Positions 44,687-54,697 of a DNA stretch of 64,000 nucleotides are shown here, piece by piece. The stretch's first letter is position 1. Each line of letters starts with the position of its first letter. The stretch is taken from the NCBI GenBank assembly GCA_037046615.1, contig JBAOHD010000008.1:1-64000 (forward strand), in the 5' to 3' direction. The notes beneath the pieces were generated by a model that made no database searches, was not told the origin of the DNA, and saw only the letters and a program-made list of their open reading frames with translations. The position numbers and the translations under genes were made by a program. The stretch is from Phosphoribacter sp037046615. Its GTDB lineage: Bacteria > Actinomycetota > Actinomycetes > Actinomycetales > Dermatophilaceae.

Positions 44687-46129
44687 ATGACCTCGTCGCC
44701 GACCCGCACCGTCGCGGTGGTCACCCTCGGCTGCGCCCGCAACGAGGTCGACTCCGAGGAACTCGCCGGTCGCCTGCGGGCTGACGGCTGGGAGCTCGTC
44801 GCCGATCCCGGCGAGGCTGACGTGGCGTTGGTCAACACGTGCGGCTTCGTCGAGCAGGCCAAGAAAGACTCCATCGATGCCCTGCTCGAGGCCGCCGACC
44901 TCAAGGACGGGCTCCACCGGACCCGCGCGGTCGTTGCGGTGGGGTGCCTCGCCGAACGCTACGGTCAGGACCTCGCCGACCAGTTGCCCGAGGCGGATGC
45001 GGTCCTCGGTTTCGATTCGTATGCCGCACTGTCCCAACGCCTTCGCGGGATCCTCGCGGGCGAGAAGCCCGGGTCACACACGCCGAGTGACCGTCGGCGG
45101 TTGCTGCCGCTGACACCCGTGGCCCGAGCGGCCGCCCTCGTCGCGGATGCGGTGCCGGGGCACAGCACCTCGGCGGCTGACGGGAGCGGCACGGCATACC
45201 GCGCTCTCCTGCAGGAGCGTCCCTGGGCCCCGCTGAAGATCGCCAGCGGCTGTGACCGGCGCTGCGCCTTCTGCGCGATTCCGTCCTTCCGGGGGTCGTT
45301 TGTCTCGCGTCGGCCGACCGACATCGTGGCCGAGGCCCGGTGGCTCGCCGATCGCGGAGTGCGCGAACTCCTCCTGGTGTCGGAGAACTCGACGTCCTAC
45401 GGCAAGGACCTCGGCGATCTGGCTCTCCTGGAAAAGCTCTTGCCCGAACTCACGGCCGTGGACGGCATCGACTGGGTGCGAGTGTCATATCTCCAGCCGG
45501 CGGAGATCCGGCCGGGGCTGCTCGAAGCCATGGCCACGACGCCCGGGGTCGTGCCGTACTACGACATCTCGTTCCAGCATGCGGCTGGCCCGCTCCTGCG
45601 TCGGATGCGCCGCTTCGGCGGCACCGAGCCATTCCTGGACTTGCTGGCGCGGATCCGTGCCGCGACGCCTCACGCCGGTGTCCGATCCAACGTCATCGTC
45701 GGATTCCCCGGTGAGACCCAGGCAGAACTCGGCGAACTCGAACTCTTCCTCGCGATGGCTCGCCTGGACGCCGTCGGCGTATTCGGCTATTCCGACGAGG
45801 AAGGGACCGAAGGGGCAGACCTCGAGCCCAAGGTCGGCGCCGACGAAATCGCCGACCGGGTGCGCCGGGTCACCGACCTCGTCGAGGACCTGACAGCGCA
45901 ACGTGCCGACGAGCGCATCGGCGAGCAGGTGGTCGTTCTCGTCGAGGAGGTCGACACTGACGGTCCGGACGTCAGGGTCGTGGGTCGATGTGAGCAGCAG
46001 GGCCCCGAGGTCGACGGCAGCACGACGATCGTCTGGGACGACGCGAGCATCCCGCAGGTGGGGGACCTGGTCCGCGCGGTTGTCACGGCTGCTGACGGGA
46101 TCGACCTCATCGCGAGCCCCGATGAGTGA
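44687..46129 (+). CDS. rimO: Ribosomal protein S12 methylthiotransferase
   Basis: A radical-SAM enzyme that adds a methylthio group to Asp of ribosomal protein S12, 480 residues. The N-terminal UPF0004 domain has TLGCARNEVDSEELAG, VNTCGFVEQAKKDSID and VGCLAERY, holding the three auxiliary-cluster Cys. The radical-SAM cluster is CDRRCAFCAIPSFRG, and a C-terminal TRAM domain binds substrate. Unlike miaB it is intact. It overlaps the pgsA start. Confidence 0.93.
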   Translation: MTSSPTRTVAVVTLGCARNEVDSEELAGRLRADGWELVADPGEADVALVNTCGFVEQAKKDSIDALLEAADLKDGLHRTRAVVAVGCLAERYGQDLADQLPEADAVLGFDSYAALSQRLRGILAGEKPGSHTPSDRRRLLPLTPVARAAALVADAVPGHSTSAADGSGTAYRALLQERPWAPLKIASGCDRRCAFCAIPSFRGSFVSRRPTDIVAEARWLADRGVRELLLVSENSTSYGKDLGDLALLEKLLPELTAVDGIDWVRVSYLQPAEIRPGLLEAMATTPGVVPYYDISFQHAAGPLLRRMRRFGGTEPFLDLLARIRAATPHAGVRSNVIVGFPGETQAELGELELFLAMARLDAVGVFGYSDEEGTEGADLEPKVGADEIADRVRRVTDLVEDLTAQRADERIGEQVVVLVEEVDTDGPDVRVVGRCEQQGPEVDGSTTIVWDDASIPQVGDLVRAVVTAADGIDLIASPDE

Positions 46130-46814
46130 CCGGACGAGCGACCGGACAAGCGACCGACCCGTGCGGGTCGCGGCAGCAGATCCTTCGGTGTGGAATCTCC
46201 CCAACGCCCTCACGGTCGGCCGCATCCTTCTAGTCCCCATCGTCGGATTCCTGCTCTTGGCCGACGACGGTCGCAACGCGACGACGCGCTGGCTTGCCCT
46301 GCTCGCCTTCACCGTCGCCGCGGTCACGGACAAGATCGATGGAGACCTTGCCCGCAGCCGCGGCCAGGTGACGAACTTCGGCAAGATCGCCGATCCGATC
46401 GCCGACAAGACCCTGCTCGGGATGGTGTTCGTCGCCCTGTCGCTGCTCGCCGTCGTGCCCTGGTGGGTGACCGTGCTCGTGCTCGCTCGCGAAGTGGGCA
46501 TCACCATCATGCGCTTCGTCGTGATCCGGCACGGTGTCATGCCGGCAGGCCGCGGGGGCAAACTCAAGACGATGATCCAGGCGCTCGCCTTGGGCATGTT
46601 GATCCTGCCCGCCTGGGTCCTGCCGATCGCCGATGCGTGGGAGACGGCGGCGTATGCCGCGCTGGCGATTGCCGTCGTCATCACGGTGGTCACCGGGCTC
46701 GATTACGTCCATCAGGCTCACCGGCTGCGCCGCACGAGCCCCCGCGCGTTGGCCAAGCGGGCCGAACGCGAGGCGCGGCGCCGTTCCCGCTCGGGCGAGC
46801 CTCCGCAGGCATGA
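46122..46814 (+). CDS. pgsA: CDP-diacylglycerol--glycerol-3-phosphate 3-phosphatidyltransferase
   Basis: Makes phosphatidylglycerol phosphate at the membrane, 230 residues. The CDP-alcohol phosphotransferase signature is complete: DKIDGDLAR, eight residues, then GKIADPIAD with the last two Asp. Membrane helices surround it (NLPNALTVGRILLVPIVGFL at the start). The ATG at 46122 lies inside the rimO end, and the first codons are a 12-bp repeat giving SDRT-SDRT-SDRP. Position before cinA and a ClgR-like gene is classic for actinobacteria. Confidence 0.92.
   Translation: MSDRTSDRTSDRPVRVAAADPSVWNLPNALTVGRILLVPIVGFLLLADDGRNATTRWLALLAFTVAAVTDKIDGDLARSRGQVTNFGKIADPIADKTLLGMVFVALSLLAVVPWWVTVLVLAREVGITIMRFVVIRHGVMPAGRGGKLKTMIQALALGMLILPAWVLPIADAWETAAYAALAIAVVITVVTGLDYVHQAHRLRRTSPRALAKRAEREARRRSRSGEPPQA
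46124..46159 (+). repeat. 12-bp x3 tandem repeat across the rimO stop / pgsA start
   Basis: GAGTGACCGGAC (46124-46135), GAGCGACCGGAC (46136-46147) and AAGCGACCGACC (46148-46159). The first copy contains the rimO TGA. In the pgsA frame the array encodes repeated Ser-Asp-Arg-Thr. Confidence 0.8.
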
Positions 46815-47371
46815 CCGGTGAGCGCGGGGCTGATCTGGTGGCCGAATGCCTTGGCCGGATGACGCAGCGCGGGGAGACGCTCGGGTGTGCCGAATCGCTC
46901 ACCGGCGGCGCCGTGGCTGCCGCTGTGGTGTCGGTGCCTGGGGCCTCCCGCGTGTTCCGAGGGGGTGTCGTGAGTTATGCCACCGACGTCAAGATCTCTC
47001 TCCTCGGGGTCGACGCAGACCTCATCGCGCAGTGCGGCACAGTTGACCCCCACGTCGCCGAAGCCATGGCCCGTGGGGTATGCCGGGTGCTCACCTGCGA
47101 CTGGGGTGTCTCGACGACCGGGGTCGCCGGGCCAGGGCCGGCGGAGGGGAAGGAGGCGGGCACGGCATACGTTGCCGTCTGTGGCCCGCGGGGCGCTCGA
47201 CCTCGGAGGACGTCCGAGCGGGCGTCGCAGGCGGGCGAGGGGGTCGTCACCGTGCGAGCGATCCAGATCACCGGCGGCCGCGACGAGGTCCGAGCGGGAG
47301 TCGTCCTGGCCGCACTGTCGGAGCTCCGTGCGAGACTGGAGGCGATGACGGTGGATGACTCGCCGAGGTGA
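46811..47371 (+). CDS. cinA: CinA C-terminal-domain protein, nicotinamide-nucleotide amidohydrolase (PncC-like)
   Basis: A 186-residue stand-alone CinA C-domain that would deamidate nicotinamide mononucleotide. GETLGCAESLTGGAVAAAVV, GASRVFRGGVVSYATDVKIS and STTGVAGPGPAEGKEAGTAY are the family hallmarks. ATG overlaps the pgsA stop (ATGA). The N-terminal molybdopterin-binding-like domain of long CinA is absent, as in many actinobacteria. Confidence 0.88.
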   Translation: MTGERGADLVAECLGRMTQRGETLGCAESLTGGAVAAAVVSVPGASRVFRGGVVSYATDVKISLLGVDADLIAQCGTVDPHVAEAMARGVCRVLTCDWGVSTTGVAGPGPAEGKEAGTAYVAVCGPRGARPRRTSERASQAGEGVVTVRAIQITGGRDEVRAGVVLAALSELRARLEAMTVDDSPR

Positions 47372-47439
47372 GCGGGCGGGCATCCGAGCGACGGAGTTCC
47401 GGTGACGTTATGGTTGTCGCCACGAGAAGGGAGGGTGAG

Positions 47440-47739
47440 ATGGTCCTGATGCGTCGGGAGCTCGGCGACGTGCTCCGGGAACGTCGGTTGTCACAAGGCT
47501 TGACGCTGCGCGGGTTGTCGGCGCGCGCTTCCGTCTCGCCTGGCTATCTCAGTGAGATCGAGCGCGGGACCAAGGAGGCTTCGTCCGAGTTGCTCGCGTC
47601 GGTCTGCTCCGCGTTGGATGTCCCGCTGTCGGAAGTCTTGGCCACGCTGTCTGAGCGGGTGGCCGTCGTCGAGAGCCTCACGGCACCAGTCGCGCTGCCC
47701 GTGGGGGCCATGGCCCAGGTGTCTGCCTCCGCCGCGTGA
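47440..47739 (+). CDS. XRE-family regulator, ClgR-like
   Basis: A 99-residue helix-turn-helix protein: LGDVLRERRLSQGLTLRGLS then ARASVSPGYLSEIERGTKEA, very close to ClgR, the activator of clp protease genes, which sits after pgsA-cinA in many actinobacteria. ATG 47440 is preceded by GGGAGGG; upstream in-frame starts at 47410 and 47368 are possible. ClgR proteins normally end in Ala-Ala and are themselves degraded by Clp; this one ends VSASAA, consistent with that. GTGA overlap with the next gene. Confidence 0.82.
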   Translation: MVLMRRELGDVLRERRLSQGLTLRGLSARASVSPGYLSEIERGTKEASSELLASVCSALDVPLSEVLATLSERVAVVESLTAPVALPVGAMAQVSASAA

Positions 47740-48872
47740 CCTCCGAGTCACCTCGATTCTGTGCGGTGCGCACCCGTGTGCTGTCGCTGCCGTTGCACTC
47801 GCCGTTTGTGACCTCGCTCCGCAGCGCGCGCACCGTCGAGAGCCTCCTGGTCGAAGTCGATACCACCGACGGGCGGCAGGGGAGGGGCGAGTCCCCGCAG
47901 GTCTGGCAGGTCACGGGGGAGTCAGTCGCCGGTGCGGCCGCATGCGTCGAGCAGATCCTCACCGCTGTCGTCGTTGATCGGCCGTGTTCGCTGTGGCGTC
48001 AGGTGTGCGACGACGTGCAGCGGGCGGCTGCCCGCAACTTCGGGGCCAAGTCGGCAGTCGAGACGGCCATCTGCGAGATCGTCGCGATGGGCGCAGGCGT
48101 GACGATGGCGTGGGTGCTCGCGGGGCACGATGGTGAGACCGAGGGGGCCTACGCGCCGTCGACGTCATCTCTCGGCGGAGCAGCAGTCGTCCGGTCGGTC
48201 CCCACTGACGTGACCATCTCGGCCGGAGATCCAGCAGCGATGGCGGCTGCGGCGGTGTCTCGACGGGCGGCTGGGTTCTCCCACTTCAAGGTGAAGGTCG
48301 GTGCGGATCTCGACACCGATCTCGCCCGAGTGCGAGCGGTGCGTTCAGCGATCGGCGACCTGGCCGTGCGGCTGGATGCCAACCAGGCATGGACGCCGGT
48401 CATGGCCGTCGAGATCATTGCCGCACTCGACGCGCAGGGCCTGGGTGTGGAGTTCGTCGAACAGCCCGTCGCGGCGCACGATGTCGAGGGACTTGCGTGG
48501 GTCCGCGCCAGGTCACCGGTGCCGATCATCGCGGACGAGTCGGTGTTTACGATGGCCGATCTGGAGCGGGTCATCGCAGCCGAAGCCGCCGATGGTGTCA
48601 ACGTCAAGCTCGCCAAGTGCGGCGGCCCCTTGCGCGCCATGGAGCAAGTGCGGCGAGCTCACGAGGCCGGCCTGGCGACGATGGTGGGGTCGATGATGGA
48701 GGGGGCAGTGGGTGTCGGCGGTGCGACCGAAGTCGCGCTTGCCGGCGAGTGCTCGCTCGTCAACGACCTCGACGCCGCGTGGTGGCTGGCGGAGCTCAAG
48801 GGCGCTGGGCTCTCCTACGCCGAGGGTTGCGTGGTGCTCGGTCTGGGTCACCGCCCGGACGCACGTCGATAG
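47736..48872 (+). CDS. Enolase-superfamily protein, probable dipeptide (L-Ala-D/L-Glu) epimerase
   Basis: A 378-residue mandelate-racemase/muconate-lactonising family member. The catalytic pattern is complete: FKVKVG (K-x-K), RLDANQAW and EFVEQPV for metal ligands, IIADESVF, and NVKLAKCGGPLRAMEQ for the second Lys. GSMMEGAVGVGGATEVAL follows. The K-x-K motif and NVKLAKCGG are typical of dipeptide epimerases that recycle murein peptides; o-succinylbenzoate synthase is a less likely alternative because no menaquinone genes are near. It overlaps the upstream regulator and runs 25 bp into the convergent nei2 gene. Confidence 0.75.
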   Translation: MTSESPRFCAVRTRVLSLPLHSPFVTSLRSARTVESLLVEVDTTDGRQGRGESPQVWQVTGESVAGAAACVEQILTAVVVDRPCSLWRQVCDDVQRAAARNFGAKSAVETAICEIVAMGAGVTMAWVLAGHDGETEGAYAPSTSSLGGAAVVRSVPTDVTISAGDPAAMAAAAVSRRAAGFSHFKVKVGADLDTDLARVRAVRSAIGDLAVRLDANQAWTPVMAVEIIAALDAQGLGVEFVEQPVAAHDVEGLAWVRARSPVPIIADESVFTMADLERVIAAEAADGVNVKLAKCGGPLRAMEQVRRAHEAGLATMVGSMMEGAVGVGGATEVALAGECSLVNDLDAAWWLAELKGAGLSYAEGCVVLGLGHRPDARR

Positions 48873-49726
48873 CCTGCCCGTCGAGGAGCGCCGGATCCGA
48901 GTGGTCGCTGTGGCCGCCCGTCGTCGGTCGGTCCTAGGCCTCCTTGGCACGCGGGGCAGTAGAACATCGTGCGGTCTTGGGGTGGGTTGCCAATCATCGC
49001 CACCCGCACGTCGCCGCCGCAGCGGCGGCACGGACGGCCGGAACGGGCGTGGACGAAGGTGCGCTCGCCGGGGCGTGAGTCGCCGGTCGTGCTCTGGATC
49101 GCGGTGCTCCGGCCACGATGGAGCATCCGGTGCACCCTGCCGACGATGGCACTCACCTCGGCGTCAGACAGGGCCGCGACAGGGGACCAGGGGTGCAGGC
49201 GCTGGACGAAGAGAGCCTCTGCGGCATACATCGTGCCCACCCCCGCGAGATTGCGCTGGTCGAGGAGGGCTTGGCCGATCGACGCGTCGCTGGCCCGGAT
49301 GCGCGCGGCCGCCTCAGCGCCGTCCCAATCGGCGCCGAGCACGTCAGGGCCGAGATGCCCGACGAGGTCTCCCTCGCGGTCGGTGGGGATGAGGTCGAGC
49401 ATCCCGAGCCGAAGGCCCAGGGCCGCCCACTGCTGGGTCACCAGCAGGGCCCGGAGCTGATGGTTGGCGGTGGCTGCCGAAGTCAGGGTGGCGGACTGCT
49501 CGACGCGCCACTGACCTTCCATGCGCAGGTGCGAATGGATGGTCAGTCCCGTGCTCAGCCGATGCAGGATGTGCTTGCCGCGTGAGCGGACCTCGACGGT
49601 GATGGCGCCCCGCAACTGCGCGTCGATGAGCTCACCCCACCGCAACTCCGCCCGGATGAGTTGCGCCCCGCGCATGGCCTCATCGAGCCTCGATGCCGTC
49701 CGCCAGACGGTGTCGCCCTCAGGCAT
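48848..49726 (-). CDS. nei2: Fpg/Nei-family DNA glycosylase (Nei2/endonuclease VIII type)
   Basis: Base-excision repair glycosylase/AP lyase for oxidised bases, 292 residues. It begins MPEGDTVWR, with the processed catalytic Pro2 and Glu3 typical of Nei2. A helix-two-turn-helix region (SIGQALLDQRNLAGVGTMYA) and a C-terminal zinc finger of CRRCGG ... FYCPAC complete the fold. A 27-residue basic tail follows. It starts just after the lhr stop, three bases apart, the conserved lhr-nei2 repair pair of actinobacteria. Confidence 0.9.
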   Translation of the reverse strand: MPEGDTVWRTASRLDEAMRGAQLIRAELRWGELIDAQLRGAITVEVRSRGKHILHRLSTGLTIHSHLRMEGQWRVEQSATLTSAATANHQLRALLVTQQWAALGLRLGMLDLIPTDREGDLVGHLGPDVLGADWDGAEAAARIRASDASIGQALLDQRNLAGVGTMYAAEALFVQRLHPWSPVAALSDAEVSAIVGRVHRMLHRGRSTAIQSTTGDSRPGERTFVHARSGRPCRRCGGDVRVAMIGNPPQDRTMFYCPACQGGLGPTDDGRPQRPLGSGAPRRAGYRRASGR

Positions 49727-49729
49727 AGA

Positions 49730-52700
49730 TCAGCGCCGGAGCCGGAGCCCACGAGGGGTCGCGTGGAAGCCTGCCGCCGCCAGCGCGCGCGTGAGCGGGT
49801 GGTCGGAGCGCAAGACGGATTCCCCGTCGGTCTTTTCGACGGTCAGCCGGCCGAGAGCACCATCGCGCACGGCGCGAGCGAGGGCTTCGGCAGATACGCG
49901 CAGTGCGCTCTCGTCGTCGGTCCACGTGAGCAGGGTCTTGCCGCCGCGTTCGACGTAGAGCACGAGCTGTCCGTCGACGATGACGACGAGGGCCCCGGCC
50001 TTGCGCGCTGGCTGATGGCCCCGTGATGTCGCGGCGTCGTCATCGACGGAGGCGCGTGGTGGCCACGGCAGAGCAGCGCCGAATGGGTTGGCGGGATCGC
50101 ACGCCGCGAGCACGAGGGCGGTCAGCGGCTCCGAGGGTGTGTCGTCCAGTGGCCGTGAGCCGGCCCGCAACCGATCCACGGCGCCGGTCGTGCCGAACTG
50201 GCTGGCCCCGAGTCCCTCGACGAAGTAGCCCCGACGGACTCGTCCAGCCTCCTCCGCCGCGGACGAGGAGGCGGTAGACGCCAGCGAATCCTCCGGGGAT
50301 GTCTTCGGCAGCGACGGCTCCTCGCGTGACGACGCCATAGCGATCGAGGAGGATCTCGGCCTGCGCGTATGCCGTGACCGTCACGTCACGCTCTCCGGGC
50401 GGCAGGACCGACCATCGGCCCACCGTGCGAGCCGGCCCCGACCGGAGGACCGAGCCGGAGGTCATCCCGGACGAGCCCAGGCGTCCCGCGCCTCGCAGCG
50501 TCGCTCCGCGACCGGCATACCGACTGCGCCGTGGGCTCGTCGAGCGGGTCTTGTGGGCGGTGCGACCGCCGGCGAGGTAGGCCCGGAGCGGCGCGAAGGT
50601 GTCGCCGGTGACCCGCCCACTCCAGACCAGGTCCCAGAGCAGGTCCGTGACCGCGTCGTCGGTGAGCGGGTGCAGGTGGTCGGCGAGGGTGCGGAAGAAG
50701 TAGGCGCCGCCTCCGGTCAGGTGGGCCAGGAGCCGGGCGGCGTTTTCAGGAAGGTCGCCGTCTGCGTCACGCGTCGGGTCGCGGAGGGTGAGGTGGGCAA
50801 TATCGCTGGGGTGCAAGGAGACCCATCCGTCGTCTCCGGCCAGGGCGCCGTGCCCTTGCCACGTCACGTCGCCGGTGGCCATGAGTTCATCGAGCATCGA
50901 CGGGCGATAGTCGGCCACGCGGGCCGGCAGCACGAGGGTTTCGATCGCGCTGGCGGGCAAGGGGAGGCCTGCCAGTTGCTCGACGGCACGCATGACCCCG
51001 TCGACGCCGCGCAGGCCGATGCCGACGCCCTGCCAGGGAGGGAGGAATCTGACGAGGTCCTTGGGGGAGACCGGCTCCACCTCGGCTCGCAGCGCCGCGA
51101 GTGACCTGCGGCGCAGCAGCCGCAAGACCTTGGCGTCGCAGTAGTCGGGACTGTCGCCGGCTGCATCGCTCGGCATCGGGCGGAGTGCGCCCTCGACAAC
51201 CCTGCCGGAGGCCAAGAGGCGCGCGAGCGCATGGCGCACGACCGCGATCCCGAGCCCGAACCGGTCAGCGACGTCAGCCGCCCCGAACGGAACGTGTGTC
51301 CGAGCATGCCGAGCGACAAGGTCTGCCAGGGGATCGGACACCGGCGTGAGGAATGCCTGGGGCACTCCGACCGGCAGCGACACGCCGAGGGCGTCTCGGA
51401 GGATGCCGGCGTCCTCGATGGCGGCCCACTGGTCGCGTCCGGCGATGCGGACGGGGAACGCCCGACGGGAGACCACCAGCGCGTCGAGCCACGCGGGGAG
51501 ATCCTCCCGTGACTCCTCCCGGGTGCGCAGCGCGAGCTCCTGCGTGTCGAGTGGGCCCAACGTGCGCAGGAGATCGCTGAGGTCGTCGAGGTCGCGTGCC
51601 GCACGCGAGGGAGTGAGGTGCCCGAGCTCGGCTGCCGTCGTCGCCACAGCGTGTGGATCAAGAAGGTCGCGCAGCGACAGCGACTCGCCGCCGCCGAGGA
51701 GTTCGGCGAGGAGCGTCGGGTCGAGCGACAGGGCAGCCGCTCGCTTCTCGGCCAAGGGCGAGTCGCCTTCGTAGAGAAATTGGGCGACGTAGCCAAACAG
51801 GAGAGAGCGTGCGAATGGGGACGGTTGCGCAGTCTCCACCGCCACCGTGGTGATGTCGCGAGAGCGCACCCTCTGGAGCAGGGCAACGAGCCCAGGGACG
51901 TCGAAAACGTCCTGGACGCACTCGCGCACGGCTTCTAGGACGATCGGGAACGACGGGTATTGGCTGGCGACTTCGAGCAGGGCCGCCGCGCGCTGCCGTT
52001 GTTGCCACAGGGCCTGGCGACGGTCGGGCCGCCGCCGTGGCAGGAGCAGCGCGCGGGCCGCACACTCACGAAACCGGGATGCAAAGAGCGCGGACCCGCC
52101 GACGTGCGTCGTGACGAGATCGGCGACCTCGTCAGGGTCGAGCAGGACCAGGTCGAGTAATTCTGCGCCGAGGGCATCGGTGCCCGGACGGGTGTGACCT
52201 TTCCTGCGCTGAGCCTTCCGGTGAGGCATCACGGCCCCAGCCCAGTCTCCGTCGAAGTCCATGTCAGGGATCCGCAGCACGATGCCGTCATCGCCGTGCA
52301 TGGCTTGGACGTCGACGCCAAAGCGCTCCCGCATGCGCGCTGAGATGGCCAACGCCCACGGAGCATGGATGGGCGCGCCGAACGGGGAGTGCACGACGAT
52401 GCGCCAGTCGCCGAGTTCGTCGCGGAAGCGCTCGATGACAATGGTGCGATCGCTCGGAAGATGGCGGATGGCCTCACGCTGCTCGTGGAGATACCCGAGG
52501 AGGTTGTCCGTCGCCCACTCATCCAGTCCCGCGGCGGCCACGCGGCTGCGCGCCGCTGGCTCAGGGAGGGCTGCGACCTCGCGCACAAAGGCGCCGACTG
52601 CTGCCCCGAGTTCGGACGGCCGACCCAAGGAATCGCCCTTCCAGAAGGGCAGCTTCCCCGGCTGGCCGGGGGCCGGAGTGACGAGGACTCGGTCGTGGGT

Positions 52701-54597
52701 GATGTCCTCGATCCGCCACGTGCTCGTGCCGAGGGTGAAGGTGTCGCCGACGCGGGACTCGTAGACCATCTCCTCGTCGAGCTCACCCACGCGCCGCCCC
52801 GGGCCCTCGCCCGAGGCGAGGAACACGGCATACAGGCCTCGGTCGGGGATGGTGCCACCAGAGGTGACCGCGAGGCGCTGAGCACCTCGGCGACCGGTCA
52901 GGGTGTCGGTGATGCGGTCCCAGACCAGGCGCGGTCGGAGCTCGGCGAACTCGTCCGACGGGTAACGGCCGGAGAGCATGTCGAGCACGGATTCGAGGAC
53001 GAGCCGCGACAACCCGGCGAAGGGCGCGGCCCGGCGGACGAGGGCCTCGAGATCTGTGACGGTCCAATCGTCGAGGGCGCACATCGCGACGATCTGTTGC
53101 GCGAGGACGTCGAGGGGATTTGCTGGGATCCGGAGGGATTCGATCTGACCGGCGCGCATCCGCTCGACGACGACCGCGGTCTGGACCAGGTCGCCGCGGA
53201 ACTTCGGAAACAGCACGCCGCGGGACACTGCGCCGACCTGGTGCCCGGCTCGCCCGACTCGCTGGAGCCCGCTGGCGACACTCGGGGGTGACTCGACCTG
53301 GATCACGAGGTCGACAGCACCCATATCGATGCCGAGTTCGAGGCTGCTCGTCGCGACGACGGCCGGCAGACGGCCTGCTTTGAGGTCATCCTCGATGACT
53401 GCTCGCTGCTCCTTGCTGACCGAACCGTGGTGCGCTCTGGCTAGTTGTGCGGGGGCCCCGCGGCTCGCGCCCGCCTGCGCCATCACCCGCGCGGGTGAGG
53501 CCGAGAAGGAGGAGGTATGCCGTGCGTGCGGCGGACGGTGGGCGGCTTGGCTCACGATCGTCCGTGGCGCTCGCATCGTCCGTGGAGCTCACGTCGATCG
53601 GGGGACCGGTGGCGGGCTCCGTCGTGGCGGCTGCCAGGTCGGCGTCCGCGGCCACGTCGGCGGCGGCCAGACGGTCCTCCCAGATCTCATTGAGCCGGGT
53701 GGTGAGGCGTTCGGCCAGGCGACGGGAGTTGGCGAACACGATCGTCGAGCGATGCTCGGTCACGAGGTCGACGATGCGTTCTTCGACGTGGGGCCAGATC
53801 GACGCGCGGGCCGGCTCCCCGGCTGCCGGGCCGCTGAGGTCGCCGGTCGGTGCGCCGAGGGCACCCAGGTCAGCGACGGGGACGACGACCTCGAGATCCC
53901 ACTCCTTGGTCGACGGCGGGGAAACGGTGTCGACCGGTCGTCCTCCGGCCAGGAAGCGAGCCACCTCGTCGATCGGTCGCACGGTGGCGGACAGCCCGAT
54001 CCGCTGTGCTGGCGCGGGGAGCAGGGCGTCAAGGCGCTCAAGGGTCAGGGCCAGGTGGGCTCCACGCTTGGTGCCGGCGACGGCGTGCACCTCGTCGAGG
54101 ATGACGGTGTCGACACCGAGCAAGGCCTGCCGTGCCGCAGAGGTGAGCAGGAGAAACAACGACTCGGGTGTCGTGATGAGGATGTCGGCAGGGGTTTTGG
54201 CGAAGATCCTGCGATCAGCTGCCGGGGTGTCGCCGGAACGGACTGCGACAGTGACGTCAGGAGTCGGCAATCCCAGTCGGGTGGCTGCGTGTCGAATGCC
54301 GACCAGCGGAGACCGGAGGTTGCGTTCGACATCGACGGCGAGCGCCTTGAGCGGCGAGATGTAGAGCACTCGACATCGTCGCTGGGCATCTTCGGGGGCA
54401 GGCGCGGTTGCGAGCCGGTCCAGGGCCCACAGAAACGCCGACAAGGTCTTGCCAGACCCAGTCGGTGCGACGACCAACGCGTGACGACCTGACGAGATGG
54501 CCTCCCACGCGCCCACCTGGGCTGCGGTGGGCGTGTGGAAGGCCCCACGGAACCAGTCAGCGGTCGCGGGGGAGAAGCGGTCGAGGATGTCGGACAT
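49730..54597 (-). CDS. lhr: Lhr-type ATP-dependent 3'-5' DNA helicase (two apparent frameshifts)
   Basis: A very large superfamily-2 repair helicase, about 1620 residues, the expected size. From the ATG at 54597: HTPTAAQVGAWEAISSGRHA, Walker A APTGSGKTLSAF (about 44-55), YISPLKALAVDVERNL, TTPESLFLLLT, DEVHAVAGTKRGAHLALTLE and SATVRPIDEV. The second RecA domain resumes with HHGSVSKEQRAVIEDDLKAG, ATSSLELGIDMGAVDLVIQV and QRVGRAGH. Two +1 breaks, around 53480-53520 (in a low-conservation linker) and near 50263, split it. After correction the C-terminal domain (AEEAGRVRRGYFVEGLGASQ) continues to the stop at 49730. Confidence 0.87.
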
Positions 54598-54697
54598 CGG
54601 GGCCTACCTTGTCATGCCCCACCGACAACCCAGCCATTCCCCATCGGGATGTGCTGGCCGACCACCAGGCGGTCAGTGCGTGCGACGACCTCGATGG

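Noticed and set aside
42607..44904. 765-codon open frame antisense to ftsK, and similar long antisense frames (for example 759-1667, 38669-40147)
   Set aside because: Long antisense frames are expected in G+C-rich codon-biased genes; they are His/Asp/Arg-rich, with no recognisable domains, and mirror the third-position bias of the true gene.
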